Shown: positions 34,671-44,314, counted from the first letter of the stretch. The stretch is 64,000 nt of DNA from Flavipsychrobacter sp. (GCA_016786665.1 JAEUVZ010000032.1:64001-128000); one strand, 5' to 3'. Program-made: numbers and translations. The notes: generated by a model from the sequence alone, not told the origin.

Positions 34671-35249
34671 TTACTGTATCTTCGATTTTATCAGTTGTAA
34701 ATGTTCTTCCTTGCGGGCCTTGCGATTCTTTATAGAGGTGGGGGTAAAGTAGTGGTGCTTTTCCAGGAAGGATACCTGCAGCTTGTTCCACTCGTTCTCT
34801 GAATTGATAATGCCATACATGCTGAGCTCAGCAAAGAGCTTGTCGCCTATTACAAAAAAGTCGTCGCGGCCCAGGTAGTCCAGGTCGGCATCGCAGATGA
34901 TTTCTTCCAGCTTGTTTTTGGGCGACTGTGGTATCTTGGTGGCCATTATCATACCGGTCACCTTAGCGATTTGTTCCGGGGTGTAGCCATAATCGGGCAG
35001 GTGCTTCTGCGCTATTTCGGCCGAAAGCCGTTCGTGGTCTTTCTGGTCTATAATAAAGCCCGCATCGTGGAAGAGGGCCGCGGTAAGTACCAGGTCTTTG
35101 TCTTCTTTAGATATCTTCTCTGATTTGGCGATAGCCTTTGCCGAATCGTACACATCCTTAATATGTTCTATGCTGTGATAGAACAGGTGCTTCGGGAGCT
35201 CTTTGCGGAGCTTGCCCATGATAAACTTTTTAACCTCCTGGAACTGCAT
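34671..35249 (-). CDS. HD-domain phosphohydrolase
   Basis: A 192-aa metal-dependent phosphohydrolase. The HD signature is YHSIEHIKDVYDSA (first His, about 25), LTAALFHDAGF (HD pair, about 72-73) and the aspartate in CDADLDYLGRDDFF. It probably hydrolyses a phosphomonoester or nucleotide; the substrate is unknown and no RelA/SpoT synthetase part is present. A YitT-like gene follows after 10 nt. Confidence 0.88.
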   Translation of the reverse strand: MQFQEVKKFIMGKLRKELPKHLFYHSIEHIKDVYDSAKAIAKSEKISKEDKDLVLTAALFHDAGFIIDQKDHERLSAEIAQKHLPDYGYTPEQIAKVTGMIMATKIPQSPKNKLEEIICDADLDYLGRDDFFVIGDKLFAELSMYGIINSENEWNKLQVSFLEKHHYFTPTSIKNRKARKEEHLQLIKSKIQ

Positions 35250-35340
35250 ACTGTAGGCTTATCTGAAATAAAAGTAATGATATATTTCTATTAACCGCAA
35301 GCATAAACGGTTAAAAAATACGCCAGCCGACCCGGTACAG

Positions 35341-35841
35341 CTATCCGCGGGGTTTAGCGGCGGCGGTCGCCTGCTTCTGGCGAATAAAAATATGGGTGAA
35401 GTAGAGCACGCCGTTCTTGTTTTTGTATATGGCTATGCCGCTCAGGTTGTAGTCGCCCTCTATGTTCTCCCGGTGGCCGGGGCTGTTTAGCCACATGGTT
35501 ACTACCTCTTTGGCGCTGTGTTGGCCATTGGCTACATTTTCGGCGGCGCCATTAGCCGGCTTCAGAGCCTTCATCAGTCCGTACATGCGCTCTTCAAAGC
35601 CATCGTGGTTGATGCGGATGGTTTTGGTGCCCATATACTTGCTGTGGCCGAACGCCGCTTCCCTTATGGCTGCGTTCATTTCCAGCGGGCGCAGGCCTTT
35701 CCTGGCCCGGTACTCGTTTACATAGGTCAGCACTTCCTGCTCCATAGCGGAGTAGTCGTCCTGCGCCAGCAAGCCCAGCGGCAGGCACATGGCTATCACC
35801 AGGAGCATGCTTCTGAAAATATGTGCGGTTACTTTTATCAT
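35341..35841 (-). CDS. Exported CAP/SCP-domain protein
   Basis: A 166-aa protein with signal peptide (MIKVTAHIFRSMLLVIAMCLPLGLLAQ). The CAP domain (about 33-155) has VLTYVNEYRARKGLRPLEMNAAIREAAFGHSKYM, MWLNSPGHRENIEGDYNLSGIAIY and a final YFTHIFI. Candidate active-site residues (His in GHSKYM, His in SPGHRENI, Glu in AAENVANG) are present. Bacterial CAP proteins are secreted and mostly of unknown role. Start at 35841 because the leader begins there; upstream in-frame starts add a non-signal extension. Confidence 0.88.
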   Translation of the reverse strand: MIKVTAHIFRSMLLVIAMCLPLGLLAQDDYSAMEQEVLTYVNEYRARKGLRPLEMNAAIREAAFGHSKYMGTKTIRINHDGFEERMYGLMKALKPANGAAENVANGQHSAKEVVTMWLNSPGHRENIEGDYNLSGIAIYKNKNGVLYFTHIFIRQKQATAAAKPRG

Positions 35842-35941
35842 CCGGGAAGGCAATAAAATTACGGAAAATCCAGGCAGGGGCCTTGTTATAATTTCCTCAA
35901 TACCAGTGCAATGAAGTGACAATGCGATTACATGTTCAAGG

Positions 35942-37351
35942 CTACTGCTTCTTGCGGAGTTCCTTCATGTTAAAGTAGATGGGCAACGAAAGCCGGGAGG
36001 CAACCGGCACCCCGTTTTTGCGGGCAGGCTTCCATTTGGGCATCATCTCTACCAGCCGCAAGGCTTCCTTGTCTACTTCCGGGTGAAGGGATTGCTTGAT
36101 GGTAGCCTCGCCGGTAGTGCCATCGGGCTGAACGATGAACGCGACTATTACATCGCCTTCCGAGTCCACATTTTTAGGGATGTTCTGAATAGACAGGTAG
36201 GTGCCTATGTAGTTCTCCAGGGAGAAGTCGGGGTAGGCAGCTATTGTTGCGGTATCATCGGTCATTTTGCACGAGAATTGCAGGGGTAGGGTGTACCAGA
36301 CATTAACGTCTTCGCCATTCTGCTTTCCGGGAATCCAAACGGGCATATCTCGTACCAGGCTGAGCGCCATGCTGTCGATGGAGGGGTAGAGAGGCTTCAA
36401 AACGGAGATGCTGTCAATGTTGCCCGTGCGGGTAACGATGAAGCGCAGGGTAACTTTGCCCGACACGTTGGCCGTCGCGGCGTCCTCTGGGTAGGTGGTG
36501 TGCTCAGCGATATACCGACGGATGTCCACCCGCGATTCCGGCATTTGGTCGGCATAGGTGAGCACCGGGCCTTGTACGGGTATCCGCGGCACCCCCAGCG
36601 ATTTCCCGTTTATCCGGAAGCAGAAGGTAATCGATATGTGCGAGGCCACCGGTTTGCCTTTTATGGTGGCTGGCTCCCATTTGGGCATTAGTTTCAGTGC
36701 GTTCAGCGCGCGGGTATCCAGTATGGGGAAGAGGGGCTTACGCACCACGAAGTCACCCGCATTACCGTGCTCATCTATCACGAAAGAGATGGTTAGGTCG
36801 CCTGTGACCCCTCTGCGTATGGCTTCTTCGTCATACAGTTGTTCGGCATCCAGGTACTTTACTATACCGTAGCTGGTGATTGCTTTCTTGCTCGTTTTTT
36901 GTGAGTCGGGGTGTTGGATAACATAATTCACGCCTATCCGTACCGCGTCGGCAGGCAATACCCTCCTTGTCAGGTCTTGGGTGGGGACGCCACTCAGTTC
37001 GAAGCGAATAGGCAGGTTATAGGACACTTTCACCGGTTTTCCTCCTATCATTCCCGGCTTCCAGGGTGGGAATAATTTAATGACGCGAATCGCTTCAGAG
37101 TCAAGTGAAGGGTAAACGGAGCTATGTAGCCAGATACTGTCTATAATCCCGCTTTCATTAATGATAAATTTCACGATAACCTTTCCCACAATACCCTGGT
37201 CCCTGGCATCAACCGGGTATTTCAGGTTCCTCCTCATGTGTTCACCTATATCTACAGAGGGTTCGGGCATTGGGTCTGCCTTGGTATATACCTGGGCGTG
37301 GGTAGCACCGGCCAATAAAAGGGCTACCAGGGTAGCGTAAAAAAATCGCAT
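35942..37351 (-). CDS. Exported protein with four TonB C-terminal-like modules
   Basis: A 469-aa protein: signal peptide (MRFFYATLVALLLAGATHAQ) followed by four repeats of the TonB C-terminal fold, starting at about residues 25, 120, 277 and 373. Each repeat has a YP.DA-like start, a V.FI(I/V)...G.I central strand, an (L/S)D.(A/E)A helix, a MPKWxP-type tryptophan turn and a final xLPIxF strand. There is no N-terminal transmembrane anchor or Pro-rich spacer of a classical TonB. The second module has an insertion of about 30 residues. It follows the two-module paralogue by 7 nt. Confidence 0.85.
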   Translation of the reverse strand: MRFFYATLVALLLAGATHAQVYTKADPMPEPSVDIGEHMRRNLKYPVDARDQGIVGKVIVKFIINESGIIDSIWLHSSVYPSLDSEAIRVIKLFPPWKPGMIGGKPVKVSYNLPIRFELSGVPTQDLTRRVLPADAVRIGVNYVIQHPDSQKTSKKAITSYGIVKYLDAEQLYDEEAIRRGVTGDLTISFVIDEHGNAGDFVVRKPLFPILDTRALNALKLMPKWEPATIKGKPVASHISITFCFRINGKSLGVPRIPVQGPVLTYADQMPESRVDIRRYIAEHTTYPEDAATANVSGKVTLRFIVTRTGNIDSISVLKPLYPSIDSMALSLVRDMPVWIPGKQNGEDVNVWYTLPLQFSCKMTDDTATIAAYPDFSLENYIGTYLSIQNIPKNVDSEGDVIVAFIVQPDGTTGEATIKQSLHPEVDKEALRLVEMMPKWKPARKNGVPVASRLSLPIYFNMKELRKKQ

Positions 37352-37358
37352 GACTAGG

Positions 37359-38111
37359 TTATTTCTTGATACTGAAGACAATAGGTTGGGCATGATAGGC
37401 GCTGGTAGGTTTGCCGTTTTTGGTAGCAGGCTTCCATTTAGGCATGCCGTTTACCAGGCGGAGGGCTTCTTTATCCAGTGAGGGCTTAACGCCAATGCTC
37501 ACCGCCGCGCCGGAAATGCTGCCGTCTTCCTTTACCGTGAAGCCCACTATCACGGTGCCTTCCACTTTGCTGGTCATCGCGTCGTTGGGGTACCGGAGAT
37601 TGGCCTTAATGTACGCGTTAAGGTCGTAGCCGGGAGTAGGCTTCGTTTCGCCAGGGGCGTCATCAATGTTGAAACGGATGGGTAGCGTATAGTAAACCTT
37701 TACCGGTTTCCCTTCTGATCGTCCGGGCTTCCATTTGGGCATTTTTTTAAGTACGGCCACGGCGGTAGAGTCGATGGACGGGTAGACGGGCTTGGTTACT
37801 GTTATGTCTTGTATGGTTCCGGTTTCGTTCACTACAAATTTCAATACCACCTTACCGGTGATGTTCTTATCCTGTGCGTCTTTGGGATAGACGATATTTT
37901 TCGCCAGGTATTCGCCAATATTAACCGATGGCTCGGGCATTTGCTCTACGTAAGTATATATATCAGAGTCGCCCGATTTTGTTTCTTTCAGCTCATGGGT
38001 GCTGCTTTGAGTGCGTATGCCTTTCGTGGGTTCTTTAAGGGTAGCTGTTTGCGCGCCGGCAGCCCAGGCGCCGAGTAGCATGGCGGTAATAAGTATAGCT
38101 GATTTTGTCAT
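37359..38111 (-). CDS. Exported protein with two TonB C-terminal-like modules
   Basis: A 250-aa protein with signal peptide (MTKSAILITAMLLGAWAAGAQ) and two TonB C-terminal-like modules at about 60-150 and 160-250. The modules contain YPKDAQDKNITGKVVLKFVVNETG and MPKWKPGRSEGKPVKVYYTLPIRF, with the same pattern in the second. It lacks the membrane anchor of a true TonB. It lies 47 nt after the one-module gene and 7 nt before the four-module gene, in one probable operon. Confidence 0.87.
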   Translation of the reverse strand: MTKSAILITAMLLGAWAAGAQTATLKEPTKGIRTQSSTHELKETKSGDSDIYTYVEQMPEPSVNIGEYLAKNIVYPKDAQDKNITGKVVLKFVVNETGTIQDITVTKPVYPSIDSTAVAVLKKMPKWKPGRSEGKPVKVYYTLPIRFNIDDAPGETKPTPGYDLNAYIKANLRYPNDAMTSKVEGTVIVGFTVKEDGSISGAAVSIGVKPSLDKEALRLVNGMPKWKPATKNGKPTSAYHAQPIVFSIKK

Positions 38112-38158
38112 TTTCAGAGGTTTGTATAGTAGGTGCGGGGATACAGAACGCTTGACGG

Positions 38159-38716
38159 CTATTCATCTTCATCGTCTTCTTTGGCGGGTTTTTCTTTTTT
38201 CTCCCGGCGTTCCTGGTTGCGCTCCTCGCGCTCTTCGTTATCCTCCTGTTTCTTTTCTTTGCGCTCCCTGGTGCGGTCGGCTTTTTGTGCGGCGGCATCG
38301 TTTTCGTCCTCTTCAGCGGCCTCCAGGAGCACTTTTACAGGCAGGGTATAGTACATTTTGGTGGGTTTTCCGTTTCGCATGGCGGGGTTCCATTTCGGGG
38401 TTCCCTCCACTATACTCACCACTTCGTCATCCAGTTCTTTGTAACCGCTGGGTTTTGTCACCTTTACATCTTTCACATCGCCGAACTCGTCTACCATGAA
38501 TTTTACCGTTAGGCGGGCTTCTGCCGGGCTTTTGGCGCTTTTTCGGGCAGGCGGGCGAATGTTTTCCAGCAGGTAGCTGTTAAGGTCTATCGTTGGGCGG
38601 GGTTTTCCGTCGCCTTTTACGCTGGCTGAGGGTGCTTCCATTTCGTCATCGTCCTGGGCCAGGACGGGCAGGGTAGCGGTAAATAGGGCAAAGGCCAGCA
38701 GCAGTAGTCGTTTCAT
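38159..38716 (-). CDS. Exported protein with one TonB C-terminal-like module and a charged tail
   Basis: A 185-aa protein with signal peptide (MKRLLLLAFALFTATLPVLAQ), a short acidic linker and one TonB C-terminal-like module (about 42-130; IDLNSYLLENI, LTVKFMVDEFGDVKDVKV, PKWNPAMRNGKPTKMYYTLPVKV). The last 50 residues are a dense Glu/Lys/Arg/Asp tail without hydrophobic residues, probably helical or disordered. First of three adjacent paralogues, it has no membrane anchor beyond the leader. Confidence 0.85.
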   Translation of the reverse strand: MKRLLLLAFALFTATLPVLAQDDDEMEAPSASVKGDGKPRPTIDLNSYLLENIRPPARKSAKSPAEARLTVKFMVDEFGDVKDVKVTKPSGYKELDDEVVSIVEGTPKWNPAMRNGKPTKMYYTLPVKVLLEAAEEDENDAAAQKADRTRERKEKKQEDNEEREERNQERREKKEKPAKEDDEDE

Positions 38717-38920
38717 AGGGTAAAGATAAGCGTCTGAACTGGATTAAAGGTATTGAAGGCCCCGCTCACGGGCACGGCAGTTGCCGGAGGGTTGGGGAGG
38801 GATAAAGTCAGCCGGTGTAAAAAAACTCTGGATAAACGAACCCGGCAGGGAGGCGGAATGCATTGATTCTACTGATATTCAAGGGTCTTTTTCCCGTGCC
38901 TTAAAAAACTTTTGAAATAT

Positions 38921-38952
38921 TTTGCTCAAATAAAAAACAACTCTTACCTTTG
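38921..38952 (+). promoter_or_regulatory. Promoter of the S10-spc ribosomal protein operon
   Basis: TTTG at 38921-38924, a 20-nt spacer, then TACCTTTG at 38945-38952, followed by CAGTCCC: a textbook Bacteroidota promoter. rpsJ starts at 38991, leaving a leader of about 30 nt with no Shine-Dalgarno sequence. The rest of the 274-nt gap from 38717 contains no gene. Confidence 0.88.
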
Positions 38953-38990
38953 CAGTCCCAAATTTTACGGGAAAGAAGATATTTATAAGT

Positions 38991-39296
38991 ATGTCACAGC
39001 GTATCAGAATTAAGCTTAAATCTTACGACCACAATCTGGTAGACAAATCTGCAGAAAAGATCGTTAAGACAGTACGCAACACAGGAGCAGTGGTTACAGG
39101 CCCTATTCCTTTGCCAACAGAGAAGAAGATCTTTACAGTATTGCGCTCACCGCACGTTAACAAAAAATCGCGTGAGCAATTCCAACTGTGCACTCACAAG
39201 CGCCTGCTGGATATCTATACATCTTCTTCGCGTACCGTTGACGCTCTTTCGAAGCTCGACCTGCCTAGCGGTGTTGAGGTAGAGATTAAAGCGTAA
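38991..39296 (+). CDS. rpsJ: 30S ribosomal protein S10
   Basis: The 101-aa S10 protein of the small-subunit head, which also joins NusB in antitermination. Typical stretches are [51 protein letters not shown] and HKRLLDIY. It is the first gene of the operon here. In many bacteria fusA or tuf lies directly upstream; here the upstream neighbour is divergent and unrelated. Confidence 0.98.
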   Translation: MSQRIRIKLKSYDHNLVDKSAEKIVKTVRNTGAVVTGPIPLPTEKKIFTVLRSPHVNKKSREQFQLCTHKRLLDIYTSSSRTVDALSKLDLPSGVEVEIKA

Positions 39297-39386
39297 CAGA
39301 CTTTGGTTCTTTAATAATATTGACAAACGGCTTATCCCGGTCCACACAAACACAGGCACCCGGGCGCTGAGCTAAAATATAAGAAA

Positions 39387-40004
39387 ATGAAAGGTATTAT
39401 TGGTAAAAAAATCGGCATGACCAGCATTTTTGAGCCGAATGGTAAGCAGGTTTCCTGTACCATTATCGAAGCTGGCCCTTGTGTGGTTACTCAAAAGAAA
39501 ACCGTGGATACCGACGGTTATGATGCACTGCAGATTTCTTTCGGTGAAAAGAAAGAAAAGAATACTCCTAAGGCAGAGATCAATCACTTCGCTAAGGCAA
39601 ATACAACGCCTAAGGCAATCGTAAAAGAACTTCGTAATTGTTCCATTGATAAACAAGTAGGTGAAGCTATTACCTGCGAAATATTTACTGAAGGAGAGAA
39701 AGTCTCTGTGGTGGGTACTTCGAAAGGTAAAGGTTTCCAGGGTGTTGTGAAGCGTCACGGCTTTAGCGGTGTGGGCGAAGCAACGCACGGTCAGCACGAT
39801 CGTCAGCGCGCTCCCGGTTCTGTGGGTGGTTCTTCTTACCCCAGCCGCGTATTTAAAGGCATGCGTATGGCCGGCCGTATGGGTGGCGACCGCGTGAAGA
39901 TAAAAGCGCTGAAAGTAGTGAAAGTATTCCCTGAGCAGAACTACATACTGATTAGTGGTTCCGTACCGGGTCATAATGGTTCTATTGTTTTAATCCAGAA
40001 TTAA
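39387..40004 (+). CDS. rplC: 50S ribosomal protein L3
   Basis: A 205-aa protein that binds near the peptidyl-transferase centre of 23S rRNA. The N-terminus [15 protein letters not shown] and the extended loop with [14 protein letters not shown]...[16 protein letters not shown] are complete; the loop carries the glutamine region methylated in some bacteria. The start is preceded by an A-rich sequence without a Shine-Dalgarno element. It follows rpsJ by 90 nt. Confidence 0.98.
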   Translation: MKGIIGKKIGMTSIFEPNGKQVSCTIIEAGPCVVTQKKTVDTDGYDALQISFGEKKEKNTPKAEINHFAKANTTPKAIVKELRNCSIDKQVGEAITCEIFTEGEKVSVVGTSKGKGFQGVVKRHGFSGVGEATHGQHDRQRAPGSVGGSSYPSRVFKGMRMAGRMGGDRVKIKALKVVKVFPEQNYILISGSVPGHNGSIVLIQN

Positions 40005-40012
40005 TTTCAGTC

Positions 40013-40651
40013 ATGCAAGTTGACGTTTTAAATAGTAAAGGTGCAAAAACCGGTCGTACATTAGAATTACCGGATGATATATTCGCTGTTGAGCCGAATG
40101 ATCACGTTATTTACCTGGCAGTAAAGCAGCACCTCGCTGCGCGCCGCCAAGGTACACACGGCACCAAGACCCGTGCGGAAGTGCATGGTTCTTCTAAGAA
40201 ACTGCACCGCCAGAAGGGTACCGGTGGCTCACGTAAAGGTAACATCCGTAATCCTTTGTATAAGGGTGGTGGTACCATTAATGGTCCTAAACCACACGGA
40301 TATGGCTTTAAGCTGAACCGTAAAGTGAAAGACTTGGCTAAGATATCTGCACTGTCTTACAAGGCGCGCGAGAACAGAATCGTGGTAGTAGAAGACCTGA
40401 AGATGGACGCGCCAAAGACCAAAGACTTTAAAGCTATCATCAACAGCCTGCGTGGCGACAGCCGCAAGAGCCTGGTAGTATTGCCGGAGTATGACATGAA
40501 CGTATACCTGAGCGGTCGCAACCTGGTGGACAACAAAACAGCTGTGCTGAGCGATATGAATACGTACGACCTGGTAAATGCCAACGTACTTATATTCACT
40601 GAAAGCGCTGCAAAGCTTTTTAATGAAGAGCCGCTGGCCGCTGAAGCTTAG
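40013..40651 (+). CDS. rplD: 50S ribosomal protein L4
   Basis: A 212-aa large-subunit protein lining the exit tunnel. The conserved loop contains QGTHGTKTRAEVHGSSKKLHRQKGTGGSRKG, and the C-terminal part has DLKMDAPKTKDF. It starts 8 nt after rplC. In E. coli L4 is the autoregulator of the S10 operon; whether it does this here is unknown. Confidence 0.98.
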   Translation: MQVDVLNSKGAKTGRTLELPDDIFAVEPNDHVIYLAVKQHLAARRQGTHGTKTRAEVHGSSKKLHRQKGTGGSRKGNIRNPLYKGGGTINGPKPHGYGFKLNRKVKDLAKISALSYKARENRIVVVEDLKMDAPKTKDFKAIINSLRGDSRKSLVVLPEYDMNVYLSGRNLVDNKTAVLSDMNTYDLVNANVLIFTESAAKLFNEEPLAAEA

Positions 40652-40709
40652 TAAAAGCAGAAAGTCTATAGCAGAAGTAAAATCTGCGAACGATAATAAA
40701 ATTAAAACC

Positions 40710-40737
40710 GAGTTGGCAGCCACGAGGCTAACGACTC
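40710..40737 (+). other. Intercistronic hairpin between rplD and rplW
   Basis: GAGTTGGCAGCC pairs with GGCTAACGACTC at 10 of 12 positions around an ACGA loop. It is not followed by a T-tract, so it is not an intrinsic terminator; it may be a processing or regulatory element. Confidence 0.45.
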
Positions 40738-40756
40738 AAGACTAAAAAGAAACAAA

Positions 40757-41053
40757 ATGATACTCACTGATGTTTTGGTAAGGCCGCTCATAACCGAAAA
40801 GGTGAATAGCCAGATGGAGAAGAGCAACCGCTACTCTTTCGAGGTAGACCGCAGGGCCAATAAACTGGAAATCAAGAAGGCTGTGGAAGAATATTACGGC
40901 GTAAAGGTATCCGGTGTTAATACCATCGTGGTTCCTGGTAAAAGCAAATCACGCTTTACTAAGTCCGGTTTCATACAAGGTGTGAAGGGCGCTTATAAGA
41001 AGGCTGTAGTAACCCTTTCAGAAGGAGATTCAATAGATCTTTTCTCAATGTAA
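40757..41053 (+). CDS. rplW: 50S ribosomal protein L23
   Basis: A 98-aa protein at the tunnel exit, the docking site for trigger factor and SRP. Conserved parts are DVLVRPLITEKVNSQMEKSNRYSFEVDRRANKLEIKKAVEEYYGVKV and the C-terminal YKKAVVTL. It follows rplD after 105 nt that contain a hairpin at 40710-40737. Confidence 0.97.
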   Translation: MILTDVLVRPLITEKVNSQMEKSNRYSFEVDRRANKLEIKKAVEEYYGVKVSGVNTIVVPGKSKSRFTKSGFIQGVKGAYKKAVVTLSEGDSIDLFSM

Positions 41054-41091
41054 TACTTATCCGCCCCGGTGGATGAAAAAAGAAAAAGAAA

Positions 41092-41943
41092 ATGGCATTA
41101 CGTAAATATAAACCGGTAACAGCCGGAACACGTTGGAGAATAGGTAACGCATATGCTGAAGTTACCACTAATGTTCCTGAAAAGAGCCTCCTGGAGCCTA
41201 TTCATGGCACCGGCGGACGTAACTCAAATGGTCGTCGTTCTATGCGCTACATTGGTGGTGGCAACAAGAAGATGTACCGTGTGATAGACTTTAAGCGTAA
41301 CAAGCACGGTATACCTGCTACTGTAAAGACTATTGAGTACGATCCGAACCGTACCGCGTTTATCGCACTGCTTTCTTACGCCGATGGTGAGAAGCGTTAC
41401 ATCCTTGCTCCTCAGGGCCTGGAAGTAGGTGCTACTGTTGTAAGCGGCCCTGAAGCTGCTCCTGAAGTAGGAAACGCGCTGGTACTGAAAAACATGCCAC
41501 TGGGTACTGTAATTCATAATATAGAACTGCAGCCTGGCCGCGGTGGTGCTATGGCACGCTCTGCCGGTACCTACGCGCAGCTGAACGCTAAAGAAGAAAA
41601 ATACGCCGTGCTGAAAATGCCGAGCGGTGAGCTTCGCAAAATACTGATCACCTGTATGGCTACCGTAGGTGTAGTTTCTAACAGCGATCACGCCCTGGAA
41701 TCAATGGGTAAAGCGGGCCGCAACCGTTGGAAAGGCATTAAGCCACGTAACCGTGGTGTGGCGATGAACCCTGTAGATCACCCAATGGGTGGTGGTGAAG
41801 GCCGCTCTTCCGGTGGTCACCCACGTAGCCGTACCGGTAAGTACGCTAAGGGCGAAAAAACACGTAATGTAAACAAAGGCAGCAACAAGCTGATCATTCA
41901 GCGCCGCGATGGTAAAAAGCTGTCAAGTCAATATAAAAAGTAA
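41092..41943 (+). CDS. rplB: 50S ribosomal protein L2
   Basis: A 283-aa primary 23S rRNA-binding protein required for subunit association and peptidyl transfer. Conserved regions are [36 protein letters not shown], the [15 protein letters not shown] stretch and the C-terminal [29 protein letters not shown], which contains the essential histidine region. Full length, with a Bacteroidota-type A-rich start context. Confidence 0.98.
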   Translation: MALRKYKPVTAGTRWRIGNAYAEVTTNVPEKSLLEPIHGTGGRNSNGRRSMRYIGGGNKKMYRVIDFKRNKHGIPATVKTIEYDPNRTAFIALLSYADGEKRYILAPQGLEVGATVVSGPEAAPEVGNALVLKNMPLGTVIHNIELQPGRGGAMARSAGTYAQLNAKEEKYAVLKMPSGELRKILITCMATVGVVSNSDHALESMGKAGRNRWKGIKPRNRGVAMNPVDHPMGGGEGRSSGGHPRSRTGKYAKGEKTRNVNKGSNKLIIQRRDGKKLSSQYKK

Positions 41944-41985
41944 ATAACTATCGGGAGATAAACCCGGATAATAAAAAATAGACGA

Positions 41986-42252
41986 ATGGCTCGTTCAATT
42001 AGAAAAGGTCCTTATGTGGACGCTAAACTGGAGAAAAAGATAACAAACATGGCCGAGGGTAAAACCAAGAAAGGCGTTATCAAAACGTGGAGCCGCCGCT
42101 CTACCATCACTCCTGATTTTGTGGGTTCTACATTCGCTGTTCACAATGGCAATAAGTTCATACCGGTGTATGTAACCGAGTTCATGGTAGGACACAAGCT
42201 GGGTGAATTCGCACCTACCCGCAACTTTAAAGGTCATAGCGGAAGTAAATAA
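41986..42252 (+). CDS. rpsS: 30S ribosomal protein S19
   Basis: An 88-aa protein of the small-subunit head that pairs with S13 and contacts the A site. Recognised by [42 protein letters not shown] and [20 protein letters not shown]. It follows rplB by 42 nt. Confidence 0.98.
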   Translation: MARSIRKGPYVDAKLEKKITNMAEGKTKKGVIKTWSRRSTITPDFVGSTFAVHNGNKFIPVYVTEFMVGHKLGEFAPTRNFKGHSGSK

Positions 42253-42305
42253 TAATTAAAATTTTGGTGCAAGCCTTCTGGTTGCACCGCAAATAAACAA
42301 ATAAA

Positions 42306-42662
42306 ATGGAAGCTGTAGCTCGCTTACGTAATTATCCTACATCACCTCGCAAGATGCGCCTGCTGGCGGACCTGGTGCGTGGTATGGATGTAGAGAACGC
42401 AATCAATACATTAAAATTCAGCACTAAGCACCCGTCTGTGCCCCTGGAAAAACTCCTGATGAGCGCCATCGCCAACTGGAGGGTGAAGAATGAAGGTCAG
42501 GACGTAGCTGCTGCGAATCTGTATGTAAAGACAATTTTCGTAGATGGTGGCCGCGTGCTGAAGCGCATGCGCCCTGCTCCGCAAGGCCGTGCATACCGCG
42601 TGCGCAAGCGTAGCAACCACGTAACCATTATTGTTGACAGCCGCAGCGCAGTTAACGCTTAA
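42306..42662 (+). CDS. rplV: 50S ribosomal protein L22
   Basis: A 118-aa protein lining the exit tunnel. The N-terminal [26 protein letters not shown] and the beta-hairpin tip [34 protein letters not shown] are intact; macrolide-resistance changes usually map to this tip. It lies 53 nt after rpsS. Confidence 0.98.
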   Translation: MEAVARLRNYPTSPRKMRLLADLVRGMDVENAINTLKFSTKHPSVPLEKLLMSAIANWRVKNEGQDVAAANLYVKTIFVDGGRVLKRMRPAPQGRAYRVRKRSNHVTIIVDSRSAVNA

Positions 42663-42695
42663 TAATTAAAACATTCAATTCTAATAATATAAAGA

Positions 42696-43514
42696 ATGGG
42701 TCAAAAAGCAAATCCTACAGGTAACAGGTTGGGCATCGTTCGCGGATGGGACTCAATGTGGTTTGGCGAGAAAAGGGACTTTGGTCAGAAGCTGATCGAA
42801 GATCATAAAATCCGCACCTACCTGAACGCGCGTATCAACAAAGGCGGTATCTCCCGCATCGTGATAGAGCGTACACTTGGTAAGCTGATTATCACTATCC
42901 ATACATCTAAGCCTGGTATCATTATCGGTAAGGGTGGTTCGGAAGTAGATCGTATCAAAGAAGAGCTGAAGAAGCTGACAAAGAAAGATGACGTTCAGAT
43001 CAACATCATGGAGATCCGTCGTCCGGAACTGGATGCTATGATAGTGGGTGAAACCATCGCCCGCCAGATAGAAGGCCGTGTTAGCTACAAACGTGCTATC
43101 AAGATGGCTATCTCTACTGCAATGCGCATGGGTGCCGAAGGTATTAAGATAAAAGCCGGTGGCCGCCTGAATGGTGCTGAAATAGCCCGTAGCGAAGAGT
43201 TTAAGCAAGGCCGTACGCCCCTGCATACGTACCGTATGGATATAGACTATGCCAACGTATATGCTATGACCGTGTATGGTAAAATAGGTATCAAGGTATG
43301 GATCTGTAAAGGTGAAGTACTGGGTAAGCGTGACCTGAACCCGAACTTTACCAGCAATACTGAAGGTGGCCGTGGTGCACAGCGCCCTGGTATGGAAGAG
43401 CGTGGTGATCGTCGTGGCGGCGACCGTGGTGGCCGTGGTGGAGACCGTGGTGGACGCGGAGGTGACCGTGGCGGACGTGGTAGCGACCGTGGTGGACGCG
43501 GTGGTCGTAATTAA
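42696..43514 (+). CDS. rpsC: 30S ribosomal protein S3 with an arginine-glycine-rich C-terminal tail
   Basis: A 272-aa S3 protein. The conserved body (about 1-215) includes [17 protein letters not shown], the KH-domain core [18 protein letters not shown] and [30 protein letters not shown]. From about residue 230 the protein continues as a tail of repeated DRGGRGG units (about 236-272), much longer than the C-terminus of S3 in E. coli (233 aa total). The tail should be disordered and RNA-binding and sits at the mRNA entry side. The DNA of the tail is correspondingly repetitive. Confidence 0.97.
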   Translation: MGQKANPTGNRLGIVRGWDSMWFGEKRDFGQKLIEDHKIRTYLNARINKGGISRIVIERTLGKLIITIHTSKPGIIIGKGGSEVDRIKEELKKLTKKDDVQINIMEIRRPELDAMIVGETIARQIEGRVSYKRAIKMAISTAMRMGAEGIKIKAGGRLNGAEIARSEEFKQGRTPLHTYRMDIDYANVYAMTVYGKIGIKVWICKGEVLGKRDLNPNFTSNTEGGRGAQRPGMEERGDRRGGDRGGRGGDRGGRGGDRGGRGSDRGGRGGRN

Positions 43515-43550
43515 TAATATTCTTTAGAATACATAATAAATTTTGTAACA

Positions 43551-43973
43551 ATGTTACAGCCTAAGAAAGTAAAACACAGGAAAGCCCATAAAGGACGCAT
43601 CAAAGGTGACGCTCAGCGTGGCGCTACTATCGCTTTTGGTTCGTTTGGCCTGAAGGCTATGGAGCCAAAATGGATAACTAACCGCCAGATAGAAGCGGCT
43701 CGCCAGGCAATGACCCGCCACATGAAGCGTGAAGGTAATGTTTGGATCCGTATATTCCCGGATAAGCCAATTACCCGCAAGCCACTTGAAGTGCGTATGG
43801 GTAAAGGTAAAGGTAACCTGGAGTTCTGGGCTGCCGTTGTAAAACCAGGACGTATCATGTTTGAGCTGGATGGCGTACCTAAGCAGATAGCCCAGGAAGC
43901 CTTGGAACTGGCTGCGCAGAAACTGCCTATCAGGACCAAATTTGTAGTACGCAGGGACTACGCGGGTTCTTAA
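43551..43973 (+). CDS. rplP: 50S ribosomal protein L16
   Basis: A 140-aa protein beside the A site. Conserved parts are [59 protein letters not shown] and [16 protein letters not shown]. It is followed by a 114-nt gap before rpmC, one of the longest in the operon, in which no terminator was found. Confidence 0.98.
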   Translation: MLQPKKVKHRKAHKGRIKGDAQRGATIAFGSFGLKAMEPKWITNRQIEAARQAMTRHMKREGNVWIRIFPDKPITRKPLEVRMGKGKGNLEFWAAVVKPGRIMFELDGVPKQIAQEALELAAQKLPIRTKFVVRRDYAGS

Positions 43974-44087
43974 TCTGCAGAAACGGGAAACGGCGAAACG
44001 TAAAGTAGCTGCGGACCGGAAACAATTTTGATATAAAATAGTAGGGGAGTCTCCGGGCTCTGTACTGAATACTAAATACTAATAACA

Positions 44088-44300
44088 ATGGCAAAATCTA
44101 AAAAAGCGAAGGTTGAAGATTATCGTTCGCTCGATAACGAAGCCCTGGTTGCAAAGATTCAAGACGAAGAGGTGCGCCTGAACAAGCTGAAATTCAGCCA
44201 CGCGGTTAACCCCATCGAGAATCCGCTGACCATTCGCAATTTGCGCCGTAGCATTGCGCAGTTGAAAACTGAACAGCGCAAAAGAACATTAGGTTTCTAA
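44088..44300 (+). CDS. rpmC: 50S ribosomal protein L29
   Basis: A 70-aa two-helix protein near the tunnel exit. Recognised by [57 protein letters not shown], with the usual N- and R-rich end. The gene order rplP-rpmC-rpsQ is conserved across bacteria. Confidence 0.96.
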   Translation: MAKSKKAKVEDYRSLDNEALVAKIQDEEVRLNKLKFSHAVNPIENPLTIRNLRRSIAQLKTEQRKRTLGF

Positions 44301-44314
44301 TAAATTTTTTTAAG

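Noticed and set aside
43400-43512. DNA repeats within rpsC as a separate repeat element
   Set aside because: They encode the RGG tail in frame and are explained by the protein repeat.
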